From positions 1-55,331 of the forward strand of contig NZ_POVL01000033.1 in the NCBI RefSeq assembly GCF_002939185.1: a stretch of DNA of 55,331 nt, in the 5' to 3' direction. The position numbers and the translations under genes are program-made. How positions within the stretch are numbered: position 1 is the stretch's first letter; every line of letters starts with the position of its first letter. Shown here in pieces: positions 1 to 8,526 of the stretch. Source of the DNA: Enterobacter sichuanensis (GTDB lineage: Bacteria; Pseudomonadota; Gammaproteobacteria; Enterobacterales; Enterobacteriaceae). The notes under the pieces were generated by a model. It was not told the origin of the DNA. It ran no database searches and saw nothing but the letters and a program-made list of their open reading frames with translations.

Positions 1-1070
1 TTAGCTGTGTATGTCCTTGCGCCTTCTTCTATAGGTTGAAGCATCCCACGCTCGATCAGCTTACCAATCTGATAAGTTATCTGCGGCCCCTTAAGCTCTG
101 GGAGAACATCCTTCAAATCGCCTGCTTTTATGGTGCCTTTTTCCACGGCTCTTTTTAGCACCTTCGCTTCAAGGTCATTAATAAGACCGCGTTCAACGGA
201 ATAATCTACAGCCGGGTATAAAATCTTCGAGCTGAGGAAGCTTAGGTTGGTTAACTGGTCAACTTTTTTTAGTTCTACAGATATCCCAGACAGTACATAT
301 AGGCACCATCTTTCCAGCCCGTCTTCTGTGCCTTTATCTGCCTCACCCAGCATGGTGTAGTAACGTTCTCGGTCGTTACAGAAGACTGCTGTAGGATTTA
401 GCACCCGGCCACCAGCCTGCACATTAAAGCCGTACTTAATTAACAGTGCGTAGGTTAGTAAGCGGACTGTTCGACCATTACCATTCCCGAATGGGTGGAT
501 CCAACCAAAACGATGGTGAGCCAGAGCTATCTTCATCAGGTCATATTTTGGTTTATCTGCACGATTAATAAAGGCAGTCAATTCTTCCATGTACCCTGGC
601 ACCAGCATGTGTTCGGGTGGAAGGTGTGCCGATTGTGCGATACTTACGTTGTGTTGGCGATATGCTCCGGGGGTTTTGTCGCCCTCTCGATCCAGCCCCA
701 ATACAGCAAGACTGTGCAGCTCCCTGATAAAGTGCTCAGTTATTGGTTCACCGTTTTTAAAATGCTGGTCGATGAATTCCATCGCTTCTTCGATGTTGTA
801 AATCTCTTTCAACTGGTCAGTGGAACTGCTGGTGCCCTCAACCTTACTTTCAACGTAATCGGCAAGAGTTGTGTGGTTCCCCTCGATACGGGCTGAGCCT
901 AGACTTTCAAGCATGTGAAAAACATCTTTTAACTGGACGAACAAAATCGGGTGCACGTCAGTTTCAAGCCTTAGGTGCCTAAGTAGCTCCAGCTCAGTTA
1001 GAACGTCAACTAACGGTGAGTCGAATTCAGGATTTATCAGGCCAAGCTCGAAGTGATTGAAGGTCGCCAT
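1..1070 (-). CDS. Fic-domain protein (partial, C-terminus beyond window)
   Basis: This reads as a Fic/DOC enzyme, a family that usually AMPylates target proteins. About 356 residues are visible and the frame is still open at position 1. The Fic motif [12 protein letters not shown] lies at about residues 192-203, after a run containing AHHRFGWI. An N-terminal S(x)3EG motif (SARIEG, residues 59-64) matches the inhibitory helix of class II Fic proteins, so the enzyme should be autoinhibited. The acidic residue that normally binds Mg2+ (HPFxD/EGNGR) is Asn here. The C-terminal part looks like a winged-helix region. It is the last gene of the element in view and may be cargo. ATG start at 1068-1070. 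Confidence 0.85.
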   Translation of the reverse strand, partial: MATFNHFELGLINPEFDSPLVDVLTELELLRHLRLETDVHPILFVQLKDVFHMLESLGSARIEGNHTTLADYVESKVEGTSSSTDQLKEIYNIEEAMEFIDQHFKNGEPITEHFIRELHSLAVLGLDREGDKTPGAYRQHNVSIAQSAHLPPEHMLVPGYMEELTAFINRADKPKYDLMKIALAHHRFGWIHPFGNGNGRTVRLLTYALLIKYGFNVQAGGRVLNPTAVFCNDRERYYTMLGEADKGTEDGLERWCLYVLSGISVELKKVDQLTNLSFLSSKILYPAVDYSVERGLINDLEAKVLKRAVEKGTIKAGDLKDVLPELKGPQITYQIGKLIERGMLQPIEEGARTYTA

Positions 1071-1274
1071 AGTTTAATTATCTAAAATGCCGTGTATGCG
1101 TTATCTCAAAATCTACACGAAAAAACCTTTTCTATCCACCAGTTGTGGGTCATATGTACATGTGGTTATCTCAAATAACGCATTGTGAACATCTCAAAAA
1201 AGAGGAAACTTGAGCTTGCTATTTTCGCTCTTATTGTATGATACCTCTATCCCACAATAAGGAATCAGCCAGCC

Positions 1275-1634
1275 ATGAGAATGACCAACCGCAAAAAAGA
1301 GATACTCAGCTACTTTGAACCTGATAGCCTCGATTGGGTTACTGGTGAGATTGGTGCGCCGCCGTTCGATGTGTCGGGCGTGGCCTACCTTCTTCATGGC
1401 ATGGCGTCGTTCGATAAGCGCCACCAGCACGAATCAACCCGGCGAACTCTTGAAAGTATGGTTGCTGGTGGGTTGCTTGAGCGTGTGACGGTGTATGAGT
1501 CTCGTCAGGTACGGCGCGGCGGTGAGACTAACGCAACGGTCGTGCGTTACGGTTTACCCGGTCATTGTGCTGTTATGCGCGATACTGGCGGCGCTGATAA
1601 CGCAATATCAGGTGAATACATGCGGGTCAGTTAA
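1275..1634 (+). CDS. Small conserved element protein, function unknown
   Basis: A 119-aa protein, the only plus-strand gene in the visible part of the element. The N-terminal half (NRKKEILSYF, then DSLDWVTGEIGAPPFDVSGV) and the central STRRTLESMVAGGLLERVTV segment look like a winged-helix DNA-binding fold. This is an inference from pattern only, and a regulatory role would fit. The ATG follows AAGGA about 10 bases upstream. A TATGAT hexamer at 1237-1242 could be its -10 box. Its 3' end overlaps the convergent gene at 1627-2169 by 8 bases. Confidence 0.55.
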   Translation: MRMTNRKKEILSYFEPDSLDWVTGEIGAPPFDVSGVAYLLHGMASFDKRHQHESTRRTLESMVAGGLLERVTVYESRQVRRGGETNATVVRYGLPGHCAVMRDTGGADNAISGEYMRVS

Positions 1635-2169
1635 GAGCCTGCAATCTGTCGTTGATGCTGCTCAGGTCGTAAACCCGGCGCTCAATATCCAGCATCAGGA
1701 AATTGTGGATCTCGGCCTGTTGAGGATTATCAGAATCTCTGGCCTGTAAGAGCAATTCATTGTATCCATGCAAACCACCTGAGTTTTCCGCCGGGGTGGT
1801 GCCTTTCCCACGCAGGCAGCTAATGGGCTGATTACTCGTATCGTGTGTTTGCTTCTCCAGCACAATGACGCAATCCCACCAGTCGCCAAAGTCATACGTG
1901 TAAACCAGCTTATCCCCTTCATTCTGGAGCGCTGCCCATAGTGGTGTGATTGCCGCATTACCCATGCTTTCATCCTCACCCCATACGCGATACTCGCTAC
2001 CGGGATCACCTTTACGCCCTTTCTCGAACATATACAGATGTTTGTCATTCCAGCCAAAAGCCAACTGGATGACCGCGTGAAGTTCACTAAAGGGGATTTG
2101 CTCCGGAACCAGCACACGCCGCCATATTGGTGGTTTGCTGTCTCGGATGGTTATCTTTAGTTGGTACAT
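1627..2169 (-). CDS. pRiA4b ORF-3-like protein
   Basis: A 180-aa protein beginning MYQLKITIRDSKPPIWRRV, with the family-typical features of plasmid pRiA4b ORF-3 proteins: PPIWRRV near the N-terminus, then LHAVIQLAFGW, then YTYDFGDWWDCVIVLEK. The biochemical function of the family is not known to me. Its members are common on plasmids and islands. I chose the ATG at 2169 because AGGA stands about 6 bases before it. An in-frame start further upstream (2217) would add 16 residues without similarity. The 3' end overlaps the convergent gene at 1275-1634 by 8 bases. Confidence 0.75.
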   Translation of the reverse strand: MYQLKITIRDSKPPIWRRVLVPEQIPFSELHAVIQLAFGWNDKHLYMFEKGRKGDPGSEYRVWGEDESMGNAAITPLWAALQNEGDKLVYTYDFGDWWDCVIVLEKQTHDTSNQPISCLRGKGTTPAENSGGLHGYNELLLQARDSDNPQQAEIHNFLMLDIERRVYDLSSINDRLQALN

Positions 2170-2289
2170 GCAAATCCTGAATAAATGCGAATCGGAAGGA
2201 TAACGATACTGACGCACTCACAATTCTGTAAAGGTGAATAAAGGTAATTTGCTTAATACGCATAAGTTACATGGGGAATAATCCCGTAT

Positions 2290-2475
2290 CTACCTGCGCG
2301 GCGCTGGCTTCTTCCACTGGTAGGCAGGCGCTCGCATCATCTCCCCGAACCGTTTACGCCGGACTGTATCAGCTTCAATAATACGCTCCATTTCCCGAAC
2401 CTCTGCCGGGGTAAGCTGGTGGCCTTCATGCTCCAGCTTGGCGGCGGTCAGCGCTGCTATTTCACGTGGTGTCAC
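2290..2475 (-). CDS. Small charged protein, function unknown
   Basis: A 61-aa open frame with a GTG start (2473-2475) preceded by GGGG about 8 bases upstream. The protein is helical and rich in Glu and Arg (TPREIAALTAAKLEHEGH and EVREMERIIEADTVRRKR). I recognise no family. It lies between the pRiA4b-like gene and the zinc-ribbon gene on the same strand, so it is probably co-transcribed with them. A gene this short is only moderately certain. Confidence 0.45.
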   Translation of the reverse strand: MTPREIAALTAAKLEHEGHQLTPAEVREMERIIEADTVRRKRFGEMMRAPAYQWKKPAPRR

Positions 2476-2544
2476 TATGGCAGCCCCTGCTGTGGTGGGT
2501 AACTGGCTGATTTTAGCTAATTCTGTCAGAAAACCAGAATATCG

Positions 2545-3156
2545 CTACAACTCCAGCCCTATAGCTCGCGCTGCTTTCCCCGTCTTACGCTCAACCACGC
2601 CCCTGATTCTATCTACTACCGGACTGAATGCCTGCCAGTAAGCCATCTCCATAACTGATAACTCTGCCCGCTTCCTGTCAAACGTAGCCCAGCGCATCCC
2701 CTTTGGTTTTGGGAACATGCGAATGTCATTAAACAGATTATTGGCAAGGTCATTGCTTCCCCATATCGCGCATCGCTGCTGGCGTATCTTCATGCGCATC
2801 CTGTCCAGGATGTCGGCACTCTGGCTTTTGTAGTGGAGTTTCCAGCACGCCCGGCAGCCAATATCTTTCTTGCCGATATACAGCTTTGCAGCCCGTCTCA
2901 TACAGTGGGGACAAACGTACCATTCCCGGACGCCATACCCGGCCTTCGTGGTTGTGGTGCGAATAGCCCGCGTCACGCCGTTGATTGTCATGGCGTAGCT
3001 GTCGGCTTGCCGGAAGGTATACAACGTTCCGCTTTCGGTCTGGGTATAAAGCTGCGTACCCGGTTCAGCATCCGCCAGCCTGCTACGCATGTTCGCAAGG
3101 AATGGCAACCCTATACGGGGCAGGTCGGTGGTATAGCTGCGCGTTCTGTCTCTCAC
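2545..3156 (-). CDS. Zinc-ribbon element protein, function unknown
   Basis: A 203-aa protein with a central CxxC...CxxC zinc ribbon: CPHC at about residues 82-85 and CRAC at about 101-104, separated by a basic stretch. It may bind DNA or RNA. The C-terminal half is basic and helical. The start is GTG at 3156, with AGGAG 8 bases upstream. It sits immediately beside the ACTGCGMA repeat block, so it could act on or be controlled by that block. That link is an inference from position only. Confidence 0.6.
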   Translation of the reverse strand: MRDRTRSYTTDLPRIGLPFLANMRSRLADAEPGTQLYTQTESGTLYTFRQADSYAMTINGVTRAIRTTTTKAGYGVREWYVCPHCMRRAAKLYIGKKDIGCRACWKLHYKSQSADILDRMRMKIRQQRCAIWGSNDLANNLFNDIRMFPKPKGMRWATFDRKRAELSVMEMAYWQAFSPVVDRIRGVVERKTGKAARAIGLEL

Positions 3157-3836
3157 TGGCTGGTCTCCTGCGAATTACTGCGCATTAACTGCGAACGGTG
3201 CGCAAATTGAATACGAAATAATATGCGTATTTTACTGTAAATTGCGCACCAATTTTGCAATTTCACATCAATAAAGCCAGTAACCGCGCGGGGTTGAGGA
3301 TGGTTTGCGCATTGGTATCCGTTTCGTTTTGCGCAGATTTTTTGTGAACTGCGCAATTCGCAATTTACTGCGCAATATTCGGGTTTCGTATTTGGAGGAT
3401 TTTTCACTTTGCGTACTGCGTTCGACTGTAGAAACCCAGCGATAATGCGGCTTACACGCTGGTACGCAATTGCGAATCGGTTTCGTATCACGCAATTAAA
3501 ACTTAGGAAATCTTAGGAATCCTTATCAAAACTTATCATCTCCGTGGTGCTACTAACTGCGAATGGACTACACCAGAGCCAGCAGTATCAAGCCTATCCG
3601 CTATTTTGCGAATTCGCATTGCCGCCGTTAGAATTCGTCAGATGGTACGCACGCTGAATGCGCAGTTTTGCCGCGTACCTGACTGCGTACTGCGAACCAG
3701 TGGCGCGAACCAGAATATTATGGACAACCTAAATCACGTTCTGGCTTCCAGCCCGCGACTGGCGCGGGTTTAGCGCTACGAGGGTTTAAAATCTGTCAAG
3801 AACAGTCCAGAATTTACAGCCGTTTTAGTGCGAACA
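3157..3836. repeat. Non-coding block of ACTGCGAA/ACTGCGCA iteron-like repeats
   Basis: About 680 bases without a convincing gene. The core ACTGCG(A/C)A recurs in direct orientation: TTACTGCGCA 3175, TAACTGCGAA 3186, GAACTGCGCA 3346, TTACTGCGCA 3365, TAACTGCGAA 3554, GTACTGCGAA 3687 and TTACTGCGAA 3837, the last just inside the stop of the neighbouring gene. Related GCGCA, TTCGCA and TGCGCAG words occur in both orientations between them (3241, 3304, 3328, 3356, 3611, 3658). Spacing is irregular. Such clusters are typical of replication-initiator or regulator binding regions. An origin or partition-like site is my inference. Confidence 0.65.
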
Positions 3837-4148
3837 TTACTGCGAACAGTCGCCCCCGATGGTGGCCTGTCGTTGCTTCTTACCACCATTTAATCGGAAG
3901 GCATTGCCGTTTGGTTGCGCTATCCCCATGCGGTGTTGTGTCTCAGTGACTGCTTTATGCAGATCTCCGTAATCACCGGTTTTCACTGGGGGGCGCTTCA
4001 CGTTCGTCAGACACGTATCACGGCGCTGCTTTACCCATTCCCGTTCATCATCCTCAGCACAAAGCATCATGACTTCCTGCCAGCGTGTCGCAGCCCTGCG
4101 ATACAGCCCCTTTGCTTCCAGAGCCTCTGCTTTACTATCGTTGACCAT
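3837..4148 (-). CDS. PerC-family transcriptional regulator
   Basis: A 103-aa protein. The N-terminal segment KAEALEAKGLYRRAATRW followed by EREWVKQRRDTCL matches the PerC family pattern (LExxGLxRRAAxRW...ExxxxxRRxxCL). PerC of enteropathogenic E. coli activates virulence genes, and phage-borne relatives are common in enteric mobile elements. The gene follows ssb by 11 bases on the same strand, so the two are probably one transcript. The stop codon overlaps an ACTGCGAA repeat. Confidence 0.65.
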   Translation of the reverse strand: MVNDSKAEALEAKGLYRRAATRWQEVMMLCAEDDEREWVKQRRDTCLTNVKRPPVKTGDYGDLHKAVTETQHRMGIAQPNGNAFRLNGGKKQRQATIGGDCSQ

Positions 4149-4159
4149 GTTTATCTCCC

Positions 4160-4594
4160 TCAGAATGGCGTTTCATCGTCTAATGGTGGGCGTTGGTCGT
4201 ATTCATCACGGGATGGCTGCTGTGCACGTCTCAGCGCGTCCGTTGCCTGTCCTCGCTGTCCTGCCTTCCCGCCGGGGCGTACCGTTCTGGCGCTGATCAC
4301 ACTGTCGGCTACTACCTGATACCCCTGCTGTGTACCGCCATCCTGCCCTGTCCACTGGTTGAGTTGCATATTGCCTGCCACGCTCACAAGGTCGCCTTTC
4401 TGGTGCTTTGCCAGCGCATCGGCCTGCTTCCCAAAAGCAATAACGCCCAGCCAGAAGGTTGACTCTCCCGCCTCTGCCGCATTACAGGGGAGCGACACCG
4501 CCAGCCGCGCCATAGCCATGTTGTTACCGTTCGTTGTGGTGCGAGTCTGGGGATCTGCCACCAGCCGCCCGTATGCTGAAATTTGTGCTGTCAT
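4160..4594 (-). CDS. ssb: Single-stranded DNA-binding protein (element-borne)
   Basis: A 144-aa SSB. It has an N-terminal OB fold (TAQISAYGRLVADPQTRTT, then VSLPCN and the FGKQADALAKHQKGDLVSVAGN segment) and a disordered C-terminal tail ending in DDETPF, the acidic tip by which SSBs recruit partner proteins. It is shorter than the chromosomal SSB (about 175 aa), as expected for phage or satellite versions. It lies downstream of the candidate origin at 4680-4946 and next to the primase, which suggests a self-contained replication module. Confidence 0.9.
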   Translation of the reverse strand: MTAQISAYGRLVADPQTRTTTNGNNMAMARLAVSLPCNAAEAGESTFWLGVIAFGKQADALAKHQKGDLVSVAGNMQLNQWTGQDGGTQQGYQVVADSVISARTVRPGGKAGQRGQATDALRRAQQPSRDEYDQRPPLDDETPF

Positions 4595-4968
4595 TGTTAC
4601 CTCACCGGATTATTAGTTTTGCTAATAACGATTTCTTAACGTGGGACACCTGCCGATTTTTTTTCATAGTAAGCAGAAATAGTGTTGTCTCAGTTGTCTT
4701 TGTTGTCTCACGGCGCTACAGGCCGCGCCACGTCTGGATTTTGCCGAGACAACATTGATGATTTTGTGTTGTCTCACGCAGGGTAAATGTTGTCTCACTG
4801 CCAGCCAGGCAAAAAATCAAACTTTCACTATGTTGTCTCAAAACAGCTAAATGTTGTCTCGATGTTGTCTCAGGAAATGAAATAAAAACCTTATAAATCA
4901 ATTGAATTTACAAGTTGAGACAACAAAGACAACTGAGACAACACTAAAACTACGTATGTGAAAAAATA
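4595..4968. repeat. Candidate replication region: TGTTGTCTCA repeats bracketed by a 31-bp perfect inverted repeat
   Basis: A non-coding gap of 374 bases between ssb and the primase stop. A 31-base block at 4680-4710, itself made of GTTGTCTCA, GTTGTCTT and GTTGTCTCA, is repeated exactly in inverted orientation at 4916-4946. Between the arms lie further units: inverted CGAGACAACA at 4745, and direct TGTTGTCTCA or TGTTGTCTCG at 4767, 4788, 4831, 4852 and 4863. The right-hand part (4873-4915) is AT-rich. P4 has a cis-acting replication site (crr) that its alpha protein binds, and as I recall it lies near the 3' end of the alpha gene. By analogy this is a candidate origin or crr. Confidence 0.75.
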
Positions 4969-7728
4969 TCACTCCTCTGGCTGGGTGGTTTCCTCTGCCA
5001 TGAAGTTGAGCACATAAACGCGGATTTGCCTGCCATCCTCTCGCACACGCCCCTGATAACCTCTGCCACTGGTCGGTGGGGTGAGCATCCCGACGCGTTT
5101 AAGTACCTCGGCAAACTGTTTGGCATTGAATCCCCGCGCTATCTCCTGCTCGAAGGTCGCCGGGAAGGTGTAGAAAATTATCGGGTCGCTGTCGTGGTTC
5201 CCCTTCTTCCTGTATCCGGCTAAATCACGGATGGGTAAATCACGGGGGTCATAACCCAACGGTGCGTAGCGACTCAGGCCATGCGCATTCAAAAACGCCT
5301 CCGTCTGCTCAATAATCTGCTGGTGTTCTTTGTTCCCCGTACCGAACTCACGCAACCATGCGTTGTAGCTGTGCTGTATCGCATCGCGGCACGTCTGAGC
5401 ATCCCACCCGGTGACTACTTCACCCAGCAGCAAAGCAGCCTCCAGAATGGCAAAACGTGCGGCCACGCGGTGTACCTGCTCGCCATAGTCAGCAGGAATA
5501 AGACCGCGCCAGCGGGCTTCACACGCACGCACGGTATCAATGGCCTGCTGCTGGTGGTTTGCCAGCCACCTGATCCACTCCCGCCCGGCAGCGCCGTGAT
5601 GGTGCTGGTAAGCATCTTTCAGCGCGTCGGCGTGCTGTTTGCCGTTCTGGTGGTCGTGGAAGCGTACCGCCTTACTCAGCGGGATATTCAGCAGGCGCAC
5701 CAGTTGCCCGGCTTTGGTTTTGCGTCCGGCGGTGGCGATGAAGGTTTCTAAGTCCATTTCACCGGTACTGATCGCCACGGTGCGCCAGCGCTTTAAATCG
5801 CGGTTGCCACCCTCTTTTGCGCCCTGCAATTTCCCCACACCGTTAAACAGCGCATAGGCAGACTGCGACACGCTTACCGGGTCTGCCCCTTGCCCGACTT
5901 CATCCAGGGGCATCAGCCCGTCATTGTGTGCGGCGGCTTCGTTCGCCAGCCCCAGCGCCGTGCCGTACCATGTCAGGCGGAGTAAGTCCGGGTTGCCGTA
6001 TAAGCTGCTCGCCACGTTCGCCGTGGTGGTTTTACCTGCGCTCGATTGCTCATAAAAGTGAATACCGAACCCGTCAGCGCCCGCCAGCCCGATTAACGGT
6101 GCTGCCAGTGCGGCGGCAATGCCCGTCATCATCGCGTAGTTACCGTATGCCAGACGCGCAACACTGTTACGCCAGCTCTCTGAGGTTCCCTCCACGGTGT
6201 ACCCGGCAGCGGCAGAACTGCGGCCACTGAATAAAACGGGTTGCGCAGGTGCGCCGATTATCTCCCCGTCCGGCATGATGTATGCCCCGCACTGCCAGCC
6301 CGTAGCGTGAGCAACACGCCACAATTCCCGCGAGCCGCTACGCTGTAGCCAGTCAGCCAAAATTGCACGTAGACTGCTTTTGGTGGTGACGTTAACGCCG
6401 CCCGCTTTCAGGGTGCGCCATCCCTCTCGCTCGCCAATGTCAGCCAGGGGAATAGCCGCTGTTGTCGGTATGCCTGCGCCAAAGGCCAGCCAGCGCAGTA
6501 TCAGATACTGATCCTTATCGTCCCTCCCGGTGCCGATAACGTCCATCGGTGAGGCCAGCCAGCTTTCATTGTTGATAATCTCGCCGCTTTCCTTGTCCAC
6601 CTTAGGCGTGATCCAGTAAACGCCATCTTTGCGGCTCTCAATGCGGGGTTTTAGCGGGTCTTTCTCTGGCTGGTCAGTTTTACCGCCCTCAATGGCCTGT
6701 AGTTGTGGTTTCACGCATTCCCCCTGCGGCTGGTACATCGAATCGTTAAACGCAGCCGTAGCGACTTCCAGCCCGTTTTGCTGGTGATAGTCGTTCCAGT
6801 CGGCTTTGTAGTCTGTTGGCGGTACAGCAACCCAGCCCCTGACGGCAAGCGCAGCCTTTTCTGCGGCATCCGTGCCGGTATTGGGTTTGTCGTCCAGTCG
6901 GTCGTTATCCGCCGCAATGATGATTTCCGCCTGTGGGTGCTGCTGGCGTATCTGTATTGCGACGGGTAGCAGGTTGCCCGCGTCTATTGCACACACTGCC
7001 AGCGCGTCAGGACGCATCAGGTAAGCGGATAAGGTCGTTGCCAGTCCCTCAGCAATAATCACCTCCTGCGGCTGTTCCGGTGCGTTTACGGCGTGATATG
7101 CCCCGCGCTTTGCTGAACCTGTCAGGAGTCGCTTATCTCCCTGCGGCGTGATGGTCTGCGCCGCCACTACTGCGCCGGATTCATCCACCAGCGGCAGGAG
7201 TAGCGAACCATCGGACATAACCGGGTAATTAAACCCGGTCAGCCCTTTTGATTGCAGGTAATCAGATTCGCCCTGTGTGACACTCTGGCGCATTCCGGCA
7301 TACAGACGGGCAAACGTAGCCCTTCGCTGCTCTGCGTCCTCTGCTGCCTGCTGCTGGCGCTCCTGCTCACGCTGCTGGCGGTCAGCTTCCAGTTGCTCCC
7401 TTCTCTGGCTGGCTGCTGTCGGGTCGGTTTGCGCTGCCCGGTAATCAATACCCAGCACATCAGCGGCAAGCTGTGCCGCCTCCGTGGTGTCGCAGTTGTT
7501 CACCTTCTTAATCAGGTCTAAGCCGTCGCCCGCGCCGCATTGGTTACAGATAAAGCTACCGCGACCGTTGTCGTCGAATCGGAAGCGATCCGTGCCGCCG
7601 CACGCGGGGCAGGGGGCATGGCGGCGTGATGAATCAGGCACATCGATAGACAGGCCAGCCAGTACATAAGGCCAGTTACCAGCAGCGGCGGCGGTCACTT
7701 CGCGGATAAGGTCGATATTACGCATCAT
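4969..7728 (-). CDS. P4 alpha-type primase/helicase
   Basis: A 919-aa replication protein. Domains in order: zinc ribbon with Cys40, Cys43, Cys61 and Cys64; a Gln/Arg-rich coiled linker (about 104-137); a Toprim-like primase segment with EG at about 227-228 and DND at about 274-276; then a DUF927-type helicase with Walker A (EQSSAGKTT, about 560-568) and a Walker-B-like GLMPLDE (about 604-610). This combines primase and helicase as in P4 alpha, which is about 777 aa. I chose the first ATG of an ATGATG pair at 7728 because AGGGGGG precedes it. An in-frame start upstream would run into the previous gene. It is the last gene of the AlpA operon. Confidence 0.9.
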   Translation of the reverse strand: MMRNIDLIREVTAAAAGNWPYVLAGLSIDVPDSSRRHAPCPACGGTDRFRFDDNGRGSFICNQCGAGDGLDLIKKVNNCDTTEAAQLAADVLGIDYRAAQTDPTAASQRREQLEADRQQREQERQQQAAEDAEQRRATFARLYAGMRQSVTQGESDYLQSKGLTGFNYPVMSDGSLLLPLVDESGAVVAAQTITPQGDKRLLTGSAKRGAYHAVNAPEQPQEVIIAEGLATTLSAYLMRPDALAVCAIDAGNLLPVAIQIRQQHPQAEIIIAADNDRLDDKPNTGTDAAEKAALAVRGWVAVPPTDYKADWNDYHQQNGLEVATAAFNDSMYQPQGECVKPQLQAIEGGKTDQPEKDPLKPRIESRKDGVYWITPKVDKESGEIINNESWLASPMDVIGTGRDDKDQYLILRWLAFGAGIPTTAAIPLADIGEREGWRTLKAGGVNVTTKSSLRAILADWLQRSGSRELWRVAHATGWQCGAYIMPDGEIIGAPAQPVLFSGRSSAAAGYTVEGTSESWRNSVARLAYGNYAMMTGIAAALAAPLIGLAGADGFGIHFYEQSSAGKTTTANVASSLYGNPDLLRLTWYGTALGLANEAAAHNDGLMPLDEVGQGADPVSVSQSAYALFNGVGKLQGAKEGGNRDLKRWRTVAISTGEMDLETFIATAGRKTKAGQLVRLLNIPLSKAVRFHDHQNGKQHADALKDAYQHHHGAAGREWIRWLANHQQQAIDTVRACEARWRGLIPADYGEQVHRVAARFAILEAALLLGEVVTGWDAQTCRDAIQHSYNAWLREFGTGNKEHQQIIEQTEAFLNAHGLSRYAPLGYDPRDLPIRDLAGYRKKGNHDSDPIIFYTFPATFEQEIARGFNAKQFAEVLKRVGMLTPPTSGRGYQGRVREDGRQIRVYVLNFMAEETTQPEE

Positions 7729-7738
7729 GTTTCCCCCC

Positions 7739-8329
7739 TCAGTGCGCCAGCGGCATTTCAGGCCAGCCGTTTTCATCCAGATCAGCAATGAAGTGATCGT
7801 GTAGCTCTGCCAGCGTTTCACGTCCGAACGGGGTCAGCTCACCGCGCTCCGTATCCAGCATGGCCTGATAGAACACAATGGCGTTCTCCGTCCCCTGCTC
7901 AGTGCCGTAGCGCTCAATCAGTGCGCCCTCAATGTTGTTTGCCATCGCCAGCCGTTCAGCAAACGGGTAAACCACCATGCCCGCATTACCACTCGAGTAA
8001 ATCGCAACCTGCGATGATGTGCCGTCAGCCTCAGTAACCGTGGTGGTGCCGTTCTCGCGCTTCATCTCAGAAACAAACGTCGCAGCAATCAGCCAGCGCC
8101 ACATAATGACGTTATGCTGCGCGGTGAAGTCGAACCAACCACGCGCCCCGCCGTCAGCCACTGCAAAATGCAGGGCAAATCCTCCATCGGGCTTATTGTC
8201 ATACTCACCCGCATCCAGACGTATTACAGCTTTTTCGTAGTTGATAAGATCAACATGCTCATACATCCCGGCATCATTCCGGGTCATGATATTGACGCCG
8301 TGCGGTGTGGCCTCTGCGCGATAATTCAT
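7739..8329 (-). CDS. Element protein, function unknown
   Basis: A 196-aa protein I do not recognise. No signal peptide or transmembrane segment is evident. The middle has an aromatic stretch (GWFDFTAQHNVIMWRWLIAA) and the C-terminal half is acidic. The start ATGA overlaps the preceding gene by four bases and GAGGTGG stands upstream, so it is translated as part of the AlpA-to-primase operon. Ten bases separate its stop from the primase start, suggesting a role linked to replication or its control. Confidence 0.6.
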   Translation of the reverse strand: MNYRAEATPHGVNIMTRNDAGMYEHVDLINYEKAVIRLDAGEYDNKPDGGFALHFAVADGGARGWFDFTAQHNVIMWRWLIAATFVSEMKRENGTTTVTEADGTSSQVAIYSSGNAGMVVYPFAERLAMANNIEGALIERYGTEQGTENAIVFYQAMLDTERGELTPFGRETLAELHDHFIADLDENGWPEMPLAH

Positions 8330-8526
8330 GCCACCACCTCTATGCCCTTACTGATTTTTCTATGCTGCACACAAATAATTGCCCCAACGCTCCAGCCGTT
8401 GCGCTGTGCTTCGTGGGTCATTTGCAATTTGGCATCACTGGAGCTGACGGCATTGCCGTACCATGTGACCGGGATCGGCGCACCAGCGCCATCAAAGCAG
8501 GTGGCAATAACGCGGAAATTGCTCAT
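8326..8526 (-). CDS. Small element protein, function unknown
   Basis: A 66-aa protein (start MSNFRVIATCFDGAGAPIPV), not recognised. It overlaps both neighbours by four bases (ATGA), which strongly supports it as a translated member of the operon despite its size. The pattern of alternating hydrophobic residues suggests a small beta-rich fold, but nothing more can be said. Confidence 0.55.
   Translation of the reverse strand: MSNFRVIATCFDGAGAPIPVTWYGNAVSSSDAKLQMTHEAQRNGWSVGAIICVQHRKISKGIEVVA

Noticed and set aside
589..896. Plus-strand frames opposite the Fic gene
   Set aside because: The minus strand carries a continuous Fic coding frame with its motif, so the plus-strand frames are shadows.
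3153..3491. 112-codon minus-strand frame within the ACTGCGMA repeat field
   Set aside because: No ribosome site; its sequence is produced by the repeats themselves, and it overlaps the start of the zinc-ribbon gene.
4680..4946. Possible CRISPR array
   Set aside because: Units are only about 10 bases, occur in both orientations, have irregular spacing and no cas genes are near.
7726..7821. Upstream start for the primase giving 950 aa
   Set aside because: The extra residues run inside the preceding coupled gene, while the ATGATG at 7728 has a strong ribosome site.
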